Positions 43,305 to 52,077 of a DNA stretch of 64,000 nt are shown piece by piece. The notes under the pieces are model-generated. The model was not told the DNA's origin. It ran no database searches and saw only the letters and a program-made list of their open reading frames with translations. Source of the DNA: Haliscomenobacter sp. (GTDB taxonomy: Bacteria; Bacteroidota; Bacteroidia; Chitinophagales; Saprospiraceae). The first letter of the stretch is position 1. Each line of letters opens with the position of its first letter. Location of the stretch: assembly GCA_016713275.1 (NCBI GenBank), contig JADJPL010000028.1:62001-126000 (forward strand). Reading direction: 5' to 3'. A program made the translations under genes and the position numbers.

Positions 43305-44936
43305 TTAGCGGGCTACCAGAACCTTTCGGAATACCGACTCTGCGCCCTTGCGCACCTCCAATACATACAACCCGGGCGGAAGCCGGGTGGCGTCGATTGG
43401 AGTTCCCGGAGCAGACGTAGCGACGCATTGCCCCAGGGCATTGTGGAGGTGGAGGGTAGCCCCTTCAGGGGCCGGAAGATCTGCCAGGAAGCTAGCGCTT
43501 GCAGGGTTTGGGTAAATGCGGATCAAGGTGGCCCATGCCGGTTCCGCTAAAGCGGTGGGTTTTGCTCCCCAGTAGGCGAGGAAATTGTCAAACCCGCCCT
43601 GTGGTTTGGGCAGGGCAATGCCTCCCCAGACCGGCGTTCCTTGGTAGACGCCACCGACCCACCAACCTCCTGCCGGATGCGGATGAAGGACGGATGGGAA
43701 AAGGGCGCCGGCCCCCGGCAACGCAACGAGGTCTTTCCCTACCCCAGCCGTGTCGAGGAGCGCGAGGAATCCATTGTAGACGGCGCCGGCTTGCACCACT
43801 TTTTCCGCCCATTCCAGATCGCCTTGAAAATAGCCGGTCAGGGCAAGCAGGTGTTGGTCCAGAGCCAGCCGGTAGGCGGTTTGAACGCTTTGCCCGCCCA
43901 GCACCTTCGCCCAAAGGGGAATCCCATCCGGGCTGTATTTCAACGCGAAAGCATCGGAATTGCCGTCGCGGCTTTGGATTTCCAGGCCGTTTCCCAGGTT
44001 CACCACCCCGACTAATTGCCCGCAAAGGTAGAGGTTGCCCAAAGGGTCGGATGTCATGTCGAACACCTCATCGTCGTATACGCCTCCTGCCTTGCGCGCC
44101 CATTGCAACGCCCCTTGAGAAGTAAAGGAAGCCAGAAAGATATCGAGGTCGTTCGTATTCGCTACCAAGGTCGTGGAGTCAAAGACGGCCCGGTCGTTGT
44201 AGGCGCCGGCAATCGCGGGGGCGCCGTTTTTTCCTAACGCGAAGGCCAGCGCGCGCGTATCGCCTTTTCCGCCTGCCCGTCTTGCCCACAGCAGGTTCCC
44301 GTTAGGGCCGAGCTTGATCAGAAAGGCATCGGTATTCCCGGCGGCCGTCAACGCCAGGGTATCTACAAATAAGGTATCGCTGAAAAAGCCCGACAAATAG
44401 ATGCTGCCGTCTGGCGCCGGCGCAATGCGGGAAAGCGCCTTCAAGCTGCCTCCTTCAATCAGTTTGGCCCATTTTAAGACTCCGGATAACGAACCTCCCG
44501 GAGCATAACTGGCCACAAAAATGGCTTTGGGGTTGCGGGTAGTATTTAACTCGATCCCCCCAATCTGTATGGATTGCCAGAAAGTTCCTCCCAAAAGCAA
44601 ATCCCCGGAAGGAGAAACGGCCAAACCGGAGAGGGCGTCTTCCCCGGCACTGCCCAAATGAAGCACGGGGAAAAGTTCCTGCCCTGGGATTAAACCAGCC
44701 AGATAGATATCTTCCTCCCCTTTGGAAGTCAGCACCTCCCCCCGAAGCGTCAGTTGGCCGGTAAAAGCGCCCCCGATAATCGCGCTGCCGCCTCCAGTGG
44801 GGAGGAAGGCGTCAAAAGAATCGTTTCCTTTTCCTCCCCACGCGGAGGCGGATAGCCACTGCTGGCCGGAAACCAGGGCGGGGTGGAGAAGTACCCATCC
44901 GAAGACGAGGAGTGTTGCAATAGGCTTGAAAACCAT
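43305..44936 (-). CDS. Secreted beta-propeller-like protein with T9SS type A sorting domain
   Basis: A 543-residue exported protein. Signal peptide (MVFKPIATLLVFGWVLLHPALVSG), then repeats of the SBBP/beta-propeller type around recurring GxxGDD/DAFLxKxxxxG phrases (DAFLIKLGPNGNLLWARRAG, DIFLASFTSQGALQWARKAG). The C-terminal 75 residues are a type IX secretion sorting domain: IRIYPNPASASFLADLP, then LHNALGQCV, and the ending LPPGLYVLEVRKG...FRKVLVAR. It is a substrate of the T9SS and likely surface-attached or released. Function unknown. Confidence 0.9.
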   Translation of the reverse strand: MVFKPIATLLVFGWVLLHPALVSGQQWLSASAWGGKGNDSFDAFLPTGGGSAIIGGAFTGQLTLRGEVLTSKGEEDIYLAGLIPGQELFPVLHLGSAGEDALSGLAVSPSGDLLLGGTFWQSIQIGGIELNTTRNPKAIFVASYAPGGSLSGVLKWAKLIEGGSLKALSRIAPAPDGSIYLSGFFSDTLFVDTLALTAAGNTDAFLIKLGPNGNLLWARRAGGKGDTRALAFALGKNGAPAIAGAYNDRAVFDSTTLVANTNDLDIFLASFTSQGALQWARKAGGVYDDEVFDMTSDPLGNLYLCGQLVGVVNLGNGLEIQSRDGNSDAFALKYSPDGIPLWAKVLGGQSVQTAYRLALDQHLLALTGYFQGDLEWAEKVVQAGAVYNGFLALLDTAGVGKDLVALPGAGALFPSVLHPHPAGGWWVGGVYQGTPVWGGIALPKPQGGFDNFLAYWGAKPTALAEPAWATLIRIYPNPASASFLADLPAPEGATLHLHNALGQCVATSAPGTPIDATRLPPGLYVLEVRKGAESVFRKVLVAR

Positions 44937-44940
44937 TCGT

Positions 44941-44948
44941 TACTTTTG
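44941..44948 (+). promoter_or_regulatory. -7 promoter element (TACTTTTG) of the TPR lipoprotein gene
   Basis: Exact TAnnTTTG match 16 bp before the ATG at 44964, with a TTG 23 bp upstream (44915-44917). It overlaps the first codons of the divergent T9SS-cargo gene, so the two genes share a compact promoter region. Confidence 0.45.
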
Positions 44949-44963
44949 AGAAAAAAAACTGCG

Positions 44964-45992
44964 ATGTTTAGTACCCTTCGTTCCGCCGTCGTATTGATCT
45001 GGGCAGGCTTGATGCTGGCCGCCCTTTTTACGGCTTGTTCCTCCAAAGAAAACCCCGGGGAGACCCAGGTGGTTGCATCTGGCGACCCGGTTTTGGATCA
45101 GCTTTCGCTTGAAATTTCCCGAAACCCGAAGCAGCCGGACCTTTTTTTTAAGCGCGCCGAACGGTATTATGAAAACGGGGGCTTCGACGAAGCGATTCGC
45201 GATCTCCAATCCGCTTTGCAATTGGATTCCGTCAATGTGCAATACCTCCACCTGCTGGCGGATGTGTACCTGGATTATTTCCGGTCCCGGGAAGCGTTGA
45301 AGACCATGGAAAAAGCGGTGGCTCTGTACCCCGAGCGTATTCCTTCTCTGCTCAAACTGAGTGAATTTCAACTTATTCTTAAACAGTACGAGGCATCCCG
45401 GAACACGATCAGCCGCGTCCTGAAGCTGGACCCCCTTAATGCAGACGGGTTTTTCATGATCGGCATGAACCTGAAAGAAACCGGCGATACCCTGGGCGCC
45501 CTGGATGCGTTTCAGTCTGCCGTAGAGAACGATCCGGAGCTGATTGATGCCTGGATCAACCTGGGGCAATTGTATGCCGCCCGGAAAGATCCCGTTGCTA
45601 TCCGGTATTTCGACAGCGCGCTGCGGGTAGACCCGCGCTCCGCCCAGGCGTTGCACGCCAAAGCCTTTTACCTGCAGGAGCGCAATATGCTGCCCGAGGC
45701 CCTGAAGCTGTTCCAGGAAATGGCCCTGGTGGATCCCCAAAATGCCGATGCGCACTATAATTCTGGGTTGCTGTATCTCGACATGGATTCCATTCCGCAG
45801 GCCTATCAGGCGTTCAACCTGGCTATTCAGACCGATCCGGTGCACATCCGGGCTTATTTTTATCGGGGAATTTCCGCGGAAATGCAAGGCAAAAAGGAAC
45901 AGGCCCGGGCCGATTATGCCCAAGCGCTCCGCCTGGCGCCAGACTATCAAGATGCGCGCTCGGCGTTGGAAGCGCTCGGAGGCAAGCAGTAA
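44964..45992 (+). CDS. TPR-repeat lipoprotein
   Basis: A 342-residue predicted lipoprotein: signal MFSTLRSAVVLIWAGLMLAA, lipobox FTACSS (Cys about 26). Then about eight TPR units; clear ones include FFKRAERYYENGGFDEAIRD, DAWINLGQLYAARKDPVAI and ADAHYNSGLLYLDMDSIPQA. It would act as a scaffold at the periplasmic face of a membrane. The ATG at 44964 is chosen because the longer frame from 44883 runs through the divergent gene's start. No operon partner downstream within 190 bp. Confidence 0.87.
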   Translation: MFSTLRSAVVLIWAGLMLAALFTACSSKENPGETQVVASGDPVLDQLSLEISRNPKQPDLFFKRAERYYENGGFDEAIRDLQSALQLDSVNVQYLHLLADVYLDYFRSREALKTMEKAVALYPERIPSLLKLSEFQLILKQYEASRNTISRVLKLDPLNADGFFMIGMNLKETGDTLGALDAFQSAVENDPELIDAWINLGQLYAARKDPVAIRYFDSALRVDPRSAQALHAKAFYLQERNMLPEALKLFQEMALVDPQNADAHYNSGLLYLDMDSIPQAYQAFNLAIQTDPVHIRAYFYRGISAEMQGKKEQARADYAQALRLAPDYQDARSALEALGGKQ

Positions 45993-46183
45993 CGCGCGCG
46001 ATTTTTTTCTCGTATGCGTGCAACTCTTTTTAACATCTCTTGTCCATAAAAAGGAATGTACGGATGAAGTTCTTGGGATATGGATCCATACCCAACACGC
46101 ATTCAGGTCATTTTCGGGCTTATGTCTTGTAAAAGCAGGTTGATTCGTTTGTAAGCCCGGCCGAAAACCTTAAACCTGTAAAA

Positions 46184-46729
46184 TTGGATTACACCAACAC
46201 CCATCGGAGTTTGGTAGAGGCATGCCAGCAAGGGTCCCGGCAGGCGCAGTTTGAGTTGTACAAGCTCTACTCCAGGGCGATGTTCAACGTATGTCTGCGC
46301 ATGGTCAAAGACGAACTGGATGCGGAAGACGTGCTGCAGAACGCTTTCGTAGATGTGTTTACCAAGATCGGTACCTTCAAATTCGAGTCGTCGATCGGCG
46401 CCTGGGTGAAGCGTATCGTGGTCAATAACTGCATCAATTTTTTGAAAAAGAAGCGGATGCAGTTTGAAACCTTCGAAGAACGCCATACCCTGGTAGCCGA
46501 AGAGGAAACGGATGGAAACCATGCCGGACTTTCGGTGGAAGCGATTAAAAAGGCCTTGTTCGAATTGCCGGACGGATATCGGGTGGTTTTCTCCCTTTAT
46601 CTCCTGGAAGGCTATGATCACCAGGAAATCGCAGAGATCCTGGGAATCACGGAGGCCACCTCCAAATCGCAGTACAGCAGGGCAAAACGAAAGATCAAAG
46701 AAATGTTGCAATCGCAGAGTGTGCGATAA
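46184..46729 (+). CDS. ECF-type RNA polymerase sigma factor
   Basis: A 181-residue sigma-70-family extracytoplasmic-function factor. Region 2: AQFELYKLYSRAMFNVCLRM and AEDVLQNAFVDVFTKI; region 4: LPDGYRVVFSLYLLEGYDHQ and EIAEILGITEATSKSQYSRA. The frame opens at a TTG (46184); no ATG upstream in frame gives a family-like N terminus, and the first internal ATG would remove region 2, so TTG is the probable start. It is followed by an anti-sigma-like membrane gene and an exported beta-rich protein gene, which fits a membrane-signal responsive trio. Confidence 0.9.
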   Translation: MDYTNTHRSLVEACQQGSRQAQFELYKLYSRAMFNVCLRMVKDELDAEDVLQNAFVDVFTKIGTFKFESSIGAWVKRIVVNNCINFLKKKRMQFETFEERHTLVAEEETDGNHAGLSVEAIKKALFELPDGYRVVFSLYLLEGYDHQEIAEILGITEATSKSQYSRAKRKIKEMLQSQSVR

Positions 46730-46746
46730 TTGAAAGGAGCGATAAA

Positions 46747-47310
46747 ATGAAAGGAGCTATGCAAACACGCGATTTTTTAGAATCCTATATCCTCGAAAAC
46801 CAGGAAGCTTTTGACCTGGAGGGCCCCGATCCCCGTCTTTGGAAGCAGATCGACCACCGCCTCCACGGCGCTTCTGCCAGGCGCCTGAAGGGGATCCGAA
46901 CGCTGCGGGCTATTGCCGCCGCGCTCCTTCTGCTGATCACAGGCGCCGTTGGCGGACGCCTGATCGGGTACCGTCCGCCGTCGGATGCGGCGGCTATCCT
47001 CGAACAGACAGCCCCCGAATTCCTGGAAGCAGAACAGTATTATCAGCAAGAGATCCAGACCAAACTGGCCCAGCTGGCTTCTTACCACCCCGGGGAAACC
47101 GTTTTTCGGGACCTGGCCCAGCTCGATCAGGTCATGGAAGAACTTAAAACGGAACTAGCCCGTGCCCCTCAGGGGAAAGAACAGGAAATCATCGCCAACC
47201 TGATACAAAACTACCAAGCCAAGATCTCGATCCTGGAATTGGTCATGACCAGTCTGAAAACCAACCAATCAACTTACTCAAAACAAAACGAACATGAAGT
47301 CAGCTTATAA
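46747..47310 (+). CDS. Anti-sigma-factor-like single-pass membrane protein
   Basis: A 187-residue protein: a cytoplasmic N-terminal region (about 1-55) ending in a basic segment, one transmembrane helix (about 56-73, AIAAALLLLITGAVGGRL), and a periplasmic helical domain (DAAAILEQTAPEFLEAEQYY, then a coiled coil to the end). The placement 17 bp after an ECF sigma gene and the topology suggest an anti-sigma factor, but no HxxxCxxC zinc motif is present. The 3' end overlaps the start of the next gene by 17 bp, indicating coupling. Confidence 0.65.
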   Translation: MKGAMQTRDFLESYILENQEAFDLEGPDPRLWKQIDHRLHGASARRLKGIRTLRAIAAALLLLITGAVGGRLIGYRPPSDAAAILEQTAPEFLEAEQYYQQEIQTKLAQLASYHPGETVFRDLAQLDQVMEELKTELARAPQGKEQEIIANLIQNYQAKISILELVMTSLKTNQSTYSKQNEHEVSL

Positions 47311-48418
47311 GTACTATGCAGTCCTGTGCGCCGTTTTTCTCCTTGCGGGAACGCTGCGCGCCGACGCCGGCGGCCAGGAGTTCAACAAGACGATCACCAA
47401 AGAGTACGACATCTCCGCCAACGGCACCACCTACCTGAGCAACAAGTACGGTAAGGTCGATGTCAAAACCTGGGAAAAAAACCGGGTGAAAATCACCGTG
47501 AACATCATCGTTCGCACCGGGAGCGAGTCCACTGCCCAAAAAGTGTTTGACCGCATCAACATCGCGTTTTCCAATGGCTCCGACTACGTCAAGGCCGTCA
47601 CGGAAATTGAGCCCTCCAAAGGAGGCTGGTCCTGGTCTTCCTGGATGGGAAGCGACAAAAGCGATTACTCCATCAATTATGAAGTGTACCTCCCTGCTAC
47701 CAACAACCTTGAAATTACCCACCGCTATGGCGACGTGTATTGCGCGTCGATGAAGGGACGGGTCAAACTGGACGTTAAATATGTCAACTTCAAGGCGGAA
47801 GGAATGGGCGATAATTCTTCCGTTTTATTTGGATACGGCAACGGGACCATTCTCAGGGCGAGGAACCTCTCTTCCGATATCAGCTATTCCAAGCTGACGG
47901 TCGAAGAAGCCTCCAACCTGAATATCACCAGCAAATACACCCAGGTGAATGTTGGGAAAGCCGGGGATCTGACCTGTACTTCCCGCTACGACACCTACGT
48001 TTTGGGGCAAATCCAGGACCTGAAAAACACCGGCATGTACGATAATTTTCGGGTCGCTTCAGCCAATAGCATCGAAATCGCCTCCAAATACACCCAGGTC
48101 AAAGCAGAAAAAGTGGCCAAAACCCTGGTGCTGGATTTGAGTTACGGCAATGCCGATGCCAAATTGGGCCAGGGATTCAGCAAAGTGAGCTGCACCGGTA
48201 ATTACACCAATTATAAGATCGGGGCGCCTGAAGGGTCGTCCTTTGTATTCGACGGATCGTCCACCTATGCCGGGCTTCAGTACCCGGAGGGAATGGACAT
48301 GGAATACAACGTCCAGAAAAATACAAGCCAGACGGTAAAAGGAAAGTATGGGAAGTCACCCGCCGCAATGGTCGTCGTGAAGGTCAATTATGGGGGCGCA
48401 AAAGTCTATACCTATTGA
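47294..48418 (+). CDS. Exported adhesin-like beta-helix protein (DUF4097-like)
   Basis: A 374-residue exported protein, signal MKSAYKYYAVLCAVFLLAGT. The mature part consists of repeated short strands with recurring SKYTQVNVGKAGDL, YTQVKAEKV and YGNADAKLG phrases, i.e. repeated KYxxV units, in the style of the DUF4097 putative-adhesin beta-helix proteins. It is translationally coupled to the anti-sigma-like gene. Such trios in Bacteroidota are often envelope-stress units; that role is inferred from context. Confidence 0.7.
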   Translation: MKSAYKYYAVLCAVFLLAGTLRADAGGQEFNKTITKEYDISANGTTYLSNKYGKVDVKTWEKNRVKITVNIIVRTGSESTAQKVFDRINIAFSNGSDYVKAVTEIEPSKGGWSWSSWMGSDKSDYSINYEVYLPATNNLEITHRYGDVYCASMKGRVKLDVKYVNFKAEGMGDNSSVLFGYGNGTILRARNLSSDISYSKLTVEEASNLNITSKYTQVNVGKAGDLTCTSRYDTYVLGQIQDLKNTGMYDNFRVASANSIEIASKYTQVKAEKVAKTLVLDLSYGNADAKLGQGFSKVSCTGNYTNYKIGAPEGSSFVFDGSSTYAGLQYPEGMDMEYNVQKNTSQTVKGKYGKSPAAMVVVKVNYGGAKVYTY

Positions 48419-48454
48419 CCGCTCTAAAAGGATCCAATTTTATACAAATAGGCC

Positions 48455-48530
48455 GCTTCCTGGACCATGCGTTCGGGGGCGGCTTTTTCGTGCGCTTGTT
48501 TTTTCAAAAACCCGGGCAGAATACCTGAAC
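48455..48530 (+). terminator. Weak hairpin with T-tract after the adhesin-like gene
   Basis: GCCGC (near 48453) can pair with GGCGGC just before CTTTTTCG (near 48480-48488), with a loop of about 22 nt. It lies 35 bp past the stop. The stem is short, so this is a tentative terminator. Otherwise 48419-48616 shows no feature. Confidence 0.3.
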
Positions 48531-48616
48531 TTTGAAGGGGGTTGCGTATTTTGAGAGCGCCCCGCGTTTGGGGCGGCATACAGTTGATCCACCTTTCTTC
48601 ACACAGTCCGTTCATT

Positions 48617-50019
48617 ATGAAAATCAAGTTTTGCGGCGCGGCCCGGGAGGTTACCGGAAGTTCTCACCTTGTGATGCTCGACAATGGGTTTACCTTCCTG
48701 CTCGACTGCGGGATGTATCAGGGCGCTGATCCAGATATGTACCGGTTTAACCGGGAGTGGTTTTTCGAGCCTTCGGAAATCGATTGCCTCGTGCTTTCCC
48801 ATGCCCATATCGATCATATTGGCAAAGTGCCGCGCCTGGTTAAAGACGGATTCACCGGACCTATCCGGTGTACGCATGCCACCCGAAGCCTGGCGAGTAT
48901 CCTGCTGATGGACAGCGCCAAGATCCAGGAACGGGATGTGGAGTACCGAAAAAACCATAAGGATCGTTTCGACGAGGATGCCATCCAGGAGCCTTTATAT
49001 ACTGCGGAGGACGTGACCAAAGCCATGGGGCAGTTTGTCACCTATCCCTACGATCGGTGGTTCAAAATCCACGACGATGTGGAGGTGCTTTATCGCGACG
49101 CAGGCCATATTCTGGGCAGTGCCAGCGTGACGCTTAAAATACAGGAACACGGCAAAGAGATCCTGCTGGGATTTACCGGAGACATTGGCCGGCCTGCCCG
49201 TCCTATCCTGCGCGACCCCGTACCCATGCCGGAGGTCAGCTACCTCATCTGCGAATCGACCTACGGGGACCGCGAGCACGAAAGCGCTCCGGAAGAAAGC
49301 GCCCGTTTCCTTGAAATCATCAAGGAAACCTGCGTGAAAAATAAAGGGAAGCTCATTATCCCTGCGTTCAGCGTAGGCCGTACCCAGGAAATCGTATACA
49401 TGCTCGACAAGCTCGCCAATGAAGAGCGCTTGCCCCGCATTCCGGTTTACGTGGACAGCCCCCTGGCCGTCAATGCAACGACGATTTATGCTTCCCATCC
49501 GGAATGCTTCGATCAGGACCTCACCGAATACCTGCTGGAAGATGAAAACCCTTTTGGGTTTAACGGGCTGCACTATGTTCGCAAAGTGGAGATGTCCAAA
49601 GCGCTGAACTATTCCAAAGCGCCCGCTATCATTATCAGCGCAGCCGGCATGATCAACGCCGGGAGGATTCGCCACCACGTATTCCACGCCATCGACGATC
49701 CCCGCAACACGATCCTGATCGTGGGGTATTGTGCGCCGCATACTCCGGGAGGCTTGCTTCGGGCTGGCGCCGAGAAGCTTCGCATGTTTGGAGAAACCAA
49801 ACCCGTGAAAGCGCGCGTCCTGATCATGGACTCGTTCTCCGCCCATGGGGATAAAATGGAAATGCTCGATTTTATCCGGAACCAGCGCGGTACCGCCCAA
49901 AAATATTCTTGGTGCACGGCCAATACGAAGCCCAGCGAAATTTCAAAGGGTTGCTCCTTCAAGCCGGTTTCCCAGAAGTCGAAATCCCGGAGTTAGGAGA
50001 TGAGGTGGTACTGGTGTAA
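48617..50019 (+). CDS. Metallo-beta-lactamase/beta-CASP RNase-like protein (frameshifted at C terminus)
   Basis: A beta-CASP nuclease-family protein (about 467 residues). Motifs: LVLSHAHIDHIGKVPRLV (HxHxDH), DAGHILGSASVTL, FTGDIGRP, the beta-CASP block YVDSPLAVNATTIY, and SAAGMINAGRIRHH followed by SFSAHGDK. A one-base loss in A5 at 49899-49903 breaks the frame after GTAQK; adding an A gives FLVHGQYEAQRNFKGLLLQA and a stop at 50017-50019, the family's normal end. The start ATG 48617 (MKIKFCGAAREVTGSSH) matches the YsgA/CPSF-like bacterial group (RNase J relatives). Cytoplasmic RNA processing is the likely role. Confidence 0.93.
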
Positions 50020-50020
50020 C

Positions 50021-50086
50021 GTTGCGAAGTTGCGGAGTTACGAAGTTGCGATACTTCGCAACCTCGTAACTCCGCAACTTCGTAAC
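50021..50086. terminator. Shared hairpin between convergent genes
   Basis: A 31-nt near-perfect inverted repeat: the left arm (50021-50051) is built of GTTGCGAAGTTGCGGAGTTAC phrases, and the right arm (50055-50086) is its complement with two mismatches and a 3-nt loop. It fills the entire gap between the RNase-like gene (stop at 50019) and the convergent exonuclease-like gene (stop at 50092), so it probably terminates both. No U-tract is present, so termination may depend on a factor. Confidence 0.5.
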
Positions 50087-50091
50087 TTCTA

Positions 50092-50817
50092 TCAGGCTTT
50101 AGTACTCTGAATCTTATTCAGCACCAGTTGCGCCTTGATGAGGAAGTCGGCGTGGTGGAGTTTGTACTCGTTGTGGACCATCATGAGGCGGATCGCGTCA
50201 AAAGCTGCGGATTTGGGCACGATTTGACGGGCTGCGATGGGGTGGAGCCAATATTCCAGGTTATTGGACCGGATGTAAGACTGATCCAGCTCGAAATTGA
50301 CTACGACGGAGAGCTTGTTCAGGGAGAACAGGTATTCCGTTTCCTTATTGAGATCCTTTTGGAGGTCGATCACGTTATAGCGCTCGAAGTTGGCGCCGGC
50401 GCGTTCGCAGAGGAAAAGATCGCGGCGGCCGTCAAACACGATGAGATCGCGGAAGCGGTATTTTTTGAAATTTTTAAGCAGGAAGTTGCGGATAGGCGCT
50501 TTGGAAGAACGCAGTTTGTTAAACTCCTGGACCAAAGCGGCTTCGTCGAGTTTGAAGGTCTCGTCGAAGGGGCGTTTCCGGCGGGTTTTCATATTCACCA
50601 CCTCTTTTACCCGGCCGAGGGTATGGCCTAGTTCGTTGGTTTTGGAGGTGACGGTAATGATATCTACCGGTGCGTTGTTAATCCAGCTTTCCAGAAAGAT
50701 CTTGTTGGTATCGTATTCGAAAACCAGGAAAGCTATTTCGCTGATGGCATAAAAATTCGGATATCCTCCATAAATGTTGCCATACTTCAATTCGAGGAAT
50801 GCTACACTTTTGTTCAC
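50092..50817 (-). CDS. Degenerate DEDDh exonuclease-like protein
   Basis: A 241-residue protein. Its plan resembles an RNase T/DnaQ 3'-5' exonuclease: an opening strand VAFLELKYGN, then YAISEIAFLVFEYD; a middle IVFDGRRDLFLCERAGANFE followed by YNVIDLQKDL; and a final SAAFDAIRLMMVHNEY. At the usual catalytic positions, motif I reads LELK instead of DxE, and the last motif lacks the HxxxxD pattern. So the fold is a guess from pattern and the enzyme is probably inactive or misassigned. It lies 143 bp from the M29 gene, with no feature in that gap. Confidence 0.5.
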   Translation of the reverse strand: MNKSVAFLELKYGNIYGGYPNFYAISEIAFLVFEYDTNKIFLESWINNAPVDIITVTSKTNELGHTLGRVKEVVNMKTRRKRPFDETFKLDEAALVQEFNKLRSSKAPIRNFLLKNFKKYRFRDLIVFDGRRDLFLCERAGANFERYNVIDLQKDLNKETEYLFSLNKLSVVVNFELDQSYIRSNNLEYWLHPIAARQIVPKSAAFDAIRLMMVHNEYKLHHADFLIKAQLVLNKIQSTKA

Positions 50818-50959
50818 GGTCGGTTGTAGTTATTGGGTCGGAAATTTATTTCAGGCCTGCCCTTCGGCTTTTAAATCAGATTAATTAGTGCTCCAAGCGG
50901 GCAATTTATCAATAAAATTTCACTCTTGCTTAATTTGTTTGGCAAAAAAGAAGATAGTT

Positions 50960-52065
50960 TTAGCGGGAAATTAAAAAGCGGCCATTTTCATAAATTTTCT
51001 GTCCATCGGCCCAAATTTCGCCGCCCTGGGTCATGTCGCTGATCAAATCCCAATGGATGGACGATTGGTTTTTGCCTCCGGTTTGGAGGTAGGATTGGCC
51101 AATGGCCATATGGATGGTGCCGCCCATTTTTTCGTCAAAGAGGATATTGCGGGTTTGGCGATTGATGTTGTAATTGGTCCCGATAGCGGCCTCTCCAAAC
51201 CTCCGGGCGCCCTCTACGTTCACGAAAACGTGGTCCAGCAGTTCCTTGCCCCTGGTAGCGTCCCATTTTTCGATATATCCATCGTTGACCCACAAGGTGA
51301 CGTTTTCCATTTCCACCCCTGATAGATGGCGGGCAGCGAGAAGCGGATGACCCCGTTGACGGAGTCTTCGACTGGCGAGGTATACACTTCCCCCGAAGGC
51401 ATGTTGGTTTGGCCGTCGGAGTTGATCCAGGTTCTGCCTTTCGTGCGGAACCGGATATCGATGTCCGGGCCTTTGTAATGCACTTCCTGGCAGGCGTTGA
51501 GGTAGTCGGTTATGGCCTGTTGGTTTTTCCGGACGCCGAGCCAGCTTTGACGCGGGTCGGGATCAAATAGGTTGCAGGCGCCGTAAACAAAGGTTTCGTA
51601 TTCCTCCAGAGACATTCCGGCTTCCTGGGCAGAGGCAAGCGTGGGGAACAGGCAAAGATTTCGTTTCATCGACCGGTCGGCGGTGCGGCGGAAATACGCC
51701 TCGTTCAATGCCTTCATAGCCGATTGGCGCACTGCCGATTTGTCCGCGTCGAGGTCGTGGTCTTCCCGGAGGTTGTAAGGGGCGAGGATGTATAGATACG
51801 CTTCATACGTATCCATCGCCTGCCGGTACAAAGGCGAGATATGGCGGAGCTGATCCCCTTGGGCCTCCTGAAAAAAGATGCGCCGCATTTCCCGGAATTC
51901 CCACTCGGTGTCTACGTTGGCGCCGGCGCGTAATGCGTGCCGGAAAACTTCCCGGACGAGAGGTTCGGCGAGGGGGGTCGTACGGATGAGCAGCCGGTCG
52001 CCGGGCTGAAGCTCCAGGCAATATTCAACCAGCAGGCGGGCATAACGGGATAGTATGGTTTCCAT
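50960..52065 (-). CDS. M29-family aminopeptidase (frameshifted)
   Basis: One gene of about 368 codons split by loss of one base in the G4/C4 run at 51316-51319. Adding a base gives PAIYQGVEMENVTLWV. Zinc or cobalt ligands of the thermophilic-aminopeptidase family are visible on both sides of the break: NMPSGEVYTSP (Glu), GARRFGEAAIGTN (Glu), TIHMAIG (His) and SSIHWDLISDM (His, Asp). The N-terminal domain starts METILSRYARLLVEYCL. It lies 12 bp downstream of hflX and is probably cotranscribed. Confidence 0.92.
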
Positions 52066-52077
52066 AGCGGATTCGGT

